A stretch of 64,000 nt of DNA. Source: Neorhizobium sp. UBA3556. Its GTDB lineage: Bacteria; Pseudomonadota; Alphaproteobacteria; Rhizobiales; Rhizobiaceae. The notes beneath the pieces are model-generated. The model searched no databases and was not told the DNA's origin. It saw only the letters and a program-made list of their open reading frames with translations. The position numbers and the translations under genes are program-made. Below, in pieces: positions 62,827 to 64,000 of the stretch. Where the stretch lies: positions 1 to 64,000 of the forward strand of contig DFNX01000004.1 in NCBI GenBank assembly GCA_002376235.1. The letters are read 5' to 3'. How positions within the stretch are numbered: position 1 is the first letter of the stretch; the number at the start of each line of letters is the position of its first letter.

Positions 62827-63648
62827 TTATCTGAGCTTCGGGCGCAGGGCAAGAATTGCCGCCGCCGTCTCCTCGATGGAACGGCGGGAAACATCGATGA
62901 TCGGCCAATTGTTTCGCGCACAAAGCGCCCGCGCGTATTTGAGTTCTTCGTTGATGCTGGCGCGATCCGTGTAGGTATTGCGATCAAGCCCCTGGGAACT
63001 TCCGAGTTCGCGATTTTCCCTGATCTGGGAAATTCGATCGGTGGTCGCGATCAGTCCGACGATAAGGGGACGCTCGGCACTGTAGAGAGCATCAGGAAGA
63101 TCGACACCTGGCACGATCGGGATATTAGCCGTCTTGATGCCCCGGTTTGCAAGATAGATGCTCGTCGGAGTCTTTGAGGTTCGACTGATGCCGATCAGAA
63201 CGACATCAGCCTCATCATAAGTCTCGGGCATCTGGCCGTCATCATGATCCATGGCAAAGTTCAGCGCTTCTATCCGAGCGAAATAATCGTCGTTTAAAGC
63301 GTGTTGCGCCCCAACGCGGCGCCGCGACGGCGCACCCAGATAGGTCTGGAAGACGCCAAGAACCGGTTCCAGCACGTTGACGCAGGGCACGCCCATTTCA
63401 CGACATCGAAGATCGATCAGCGTTGCCAGATCCTGGTCTACGATTGTGTAAAGAACGATGCCGGGTTCTGCATCGACAGCATCCATGACGGCTGCGATCT
63501 GCTTTCTGTTCCTGATCAGCGGATAAACATGTTCGAGCGCATAACTGTTTTGAAATTGAGCCGCGACGGCTCGCCCTGCAGAGATCAAGGTCTCGCCGGT
63601 CGAGTCAGAAACGAGGTGCAAGTGGAAGAAGTTTTTCCGGTTCTCCAC
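62827..63648 (-). CDS. ppsR: Pyruvate, phosphate/water dikinase regulatory protein
   Basis: A bifunctional kinase/phosphorylase of the DUF299 family, 273 residues, that switches pyruvate phosphate dikinase or PEP synthase by ADP-dependent phosphorylation. The N terminus HLHLVSDSTGETL and the P-loop GISRTSKTPTSIYLA near residue 153 define it. It reads away from the probable origin; the divergent gene beyond the window edge is expected to be hemE in rhizobia. With pckA it places two controls of PEP metabolism in this window. Confidence 0.93.
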   Translation of the reverse strand: MENRKNFFHLHLVSDSTGETLISAGRAVAAQFQNSYALEHVYPLIRNRKQIAAVMDAVDAEPGIVLYTIVDQDLATLIDLRCREMGVPCVNVLEPVLGVFQTYLGAPSRRRVGAQHALNDDYFARIEALNFAMDHDDGQMPETYDEADVVLIGISRTSKTPTSIYLANRGIKTANIPIVPGVDLPDALYSAERPLIVGLIATTDRISQIRENRELGSSQGLDRNTYTDRASINEELKYARALCARNNWPIIDVSRRSIEETAAAILALRPKLR

Positions 63649-64000
63649 GTTATTCTTTACCGTTTGTTGATAACTCGGGACAGGCTGCCACGTTTATCGG
63701 GATGAGGGACGGGTCATGGGAAAACCGCCCCTTTTTCCACAATCAGCAGCGAGTTGGATTGATGGAACGCGAGGATGTGATTTGCGTGGATAAATGTCAT
63801 ATCCGCGAAACTTATCCACATCTTGTCTACAGACGAAGATCTCAGGAGAATCCATCCATATCATTGATTTTTATATATAATAATGGATTTTCCCCACACT
63901 CCATAAAACCGACAAGGTAGTTTTTATCTCGGCCAGCGGAGATTGGCAAAATTCTGGTTAATCTGGGGTTTGACTTTAATCCTTGATACTCACCGACTCT
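63649..64000. other. Probable oriC region (origin of replication)
   Basis: Intergenic DNA beyond ppsR with no gene. It holds a perfect DnaA box TTATCCACA at 63812-63820, its inverted near match CGTGGATAA at 63785-63793 and TTTTCCACA at 63733-63741. An AT-rich stretch follows (63858-63890), suited to unwinding. GGTTAATC at 63956-63963 resembles a CtrA half-site. In rhizobia the origin lies by this gene cluster, next to hemE. The region may continue past the window end. Confidence 0.65.
63812..63820 (+). promoter_or_regulatory. Perfect DnaA box
   Basis: TTATCCACA, the consensus nine-mer. A near match in opposite orientation (CGTGGATAA, 63785-63793) lies 18 bases away. Confidence 0.75.

Overview
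The window is a stretch of alphaproteobacterial chromosome, most probably from the Rhizobiaceae (Rhizobium, Neorhizobium or Agrobacterium group). The evidence is the high-GC coding style, the gene set (ActS-ActR, ChvG-ChvI with HprK, EIIA and NPr, DivL, AddAB, MmcB, DUF1402, DUF2852, PpsR) and the gene order, which I recall as the origin-proximal order of rhizobial main chromosomes. I recognise a function or family for every gene of substance and see no prophage, insertion sequence, CRISPR array, tRNA or rRNA.

Layout. 0.3-6.2 kb: helicase HrpB, the redox two-component pair ActS-ActR, the DNA repair protein MmcB and a lipoprotein L,D-transpeptidase. 6.3-13.1 kb, minus strand: malate synthase G, a hydantoinase/oxoprolinase, a cytochrome P450 and a DUF1402 protein. 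13.3-20.0 kb: the HslVU protease, divergent from the histidine run hisB-DUF2628-hisH-hisA-hisF-hisE-coaA. 20.0-24.1 kb, minus strand: a GT87-like membrane glycosyltransferase, AlkB, ArfB and PEP carboxykinase. 24.5-29.9 kb, plus strand: chvI-chvG-hprK-EIIA-NPr, then ahcY behind a perfect palindrome. 30.1-42.1 kb, plus strand: divL, a TsaE-phosphotransferase fusion, murU, addB, addA and trxA.

42.1-43.0 kb is a repeat-rich spacer without a convincing gene. 43.0-48.3 kb is a minus-strand set trpF-trpB-trpA-accD-folC. 48.6-53.2 kb holds a SleB-like lipoprotein, a DUF45 metallopeptidase, DUF2852, a PHA depolymerase and a nitroreductase. 53.4-58.7 kb, minus strand: gyrB, then the tight cluster timA-mltA-smr-xre. 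58.8-59.9 kb: fxsA and secB. 60.0-63.6 kb, minus strand: ppsR, maf, aroE, coaE and dnaQ, overlapping from maf to dnaQ.

The last 350 bases contain a perfect DnaA box, two near matches and an AT-rich stretch, so they probably form all or part of the replication origin. Five sites resembling the ParB centromere sequence parS are spread over 13.8-53.2 kb, which fits an origin-proximal chromosome arm. Further non-coding signals are a 20-bp operator-like palindrome before ahcY, two LacI-type half-symmetric sites 30 bp apart before pckA, three copies of a roughly 105-bp rhizobial intergenic repeat, a nested inverted repeat between trxA and folC, and two strong hairpins between trpA and accD.
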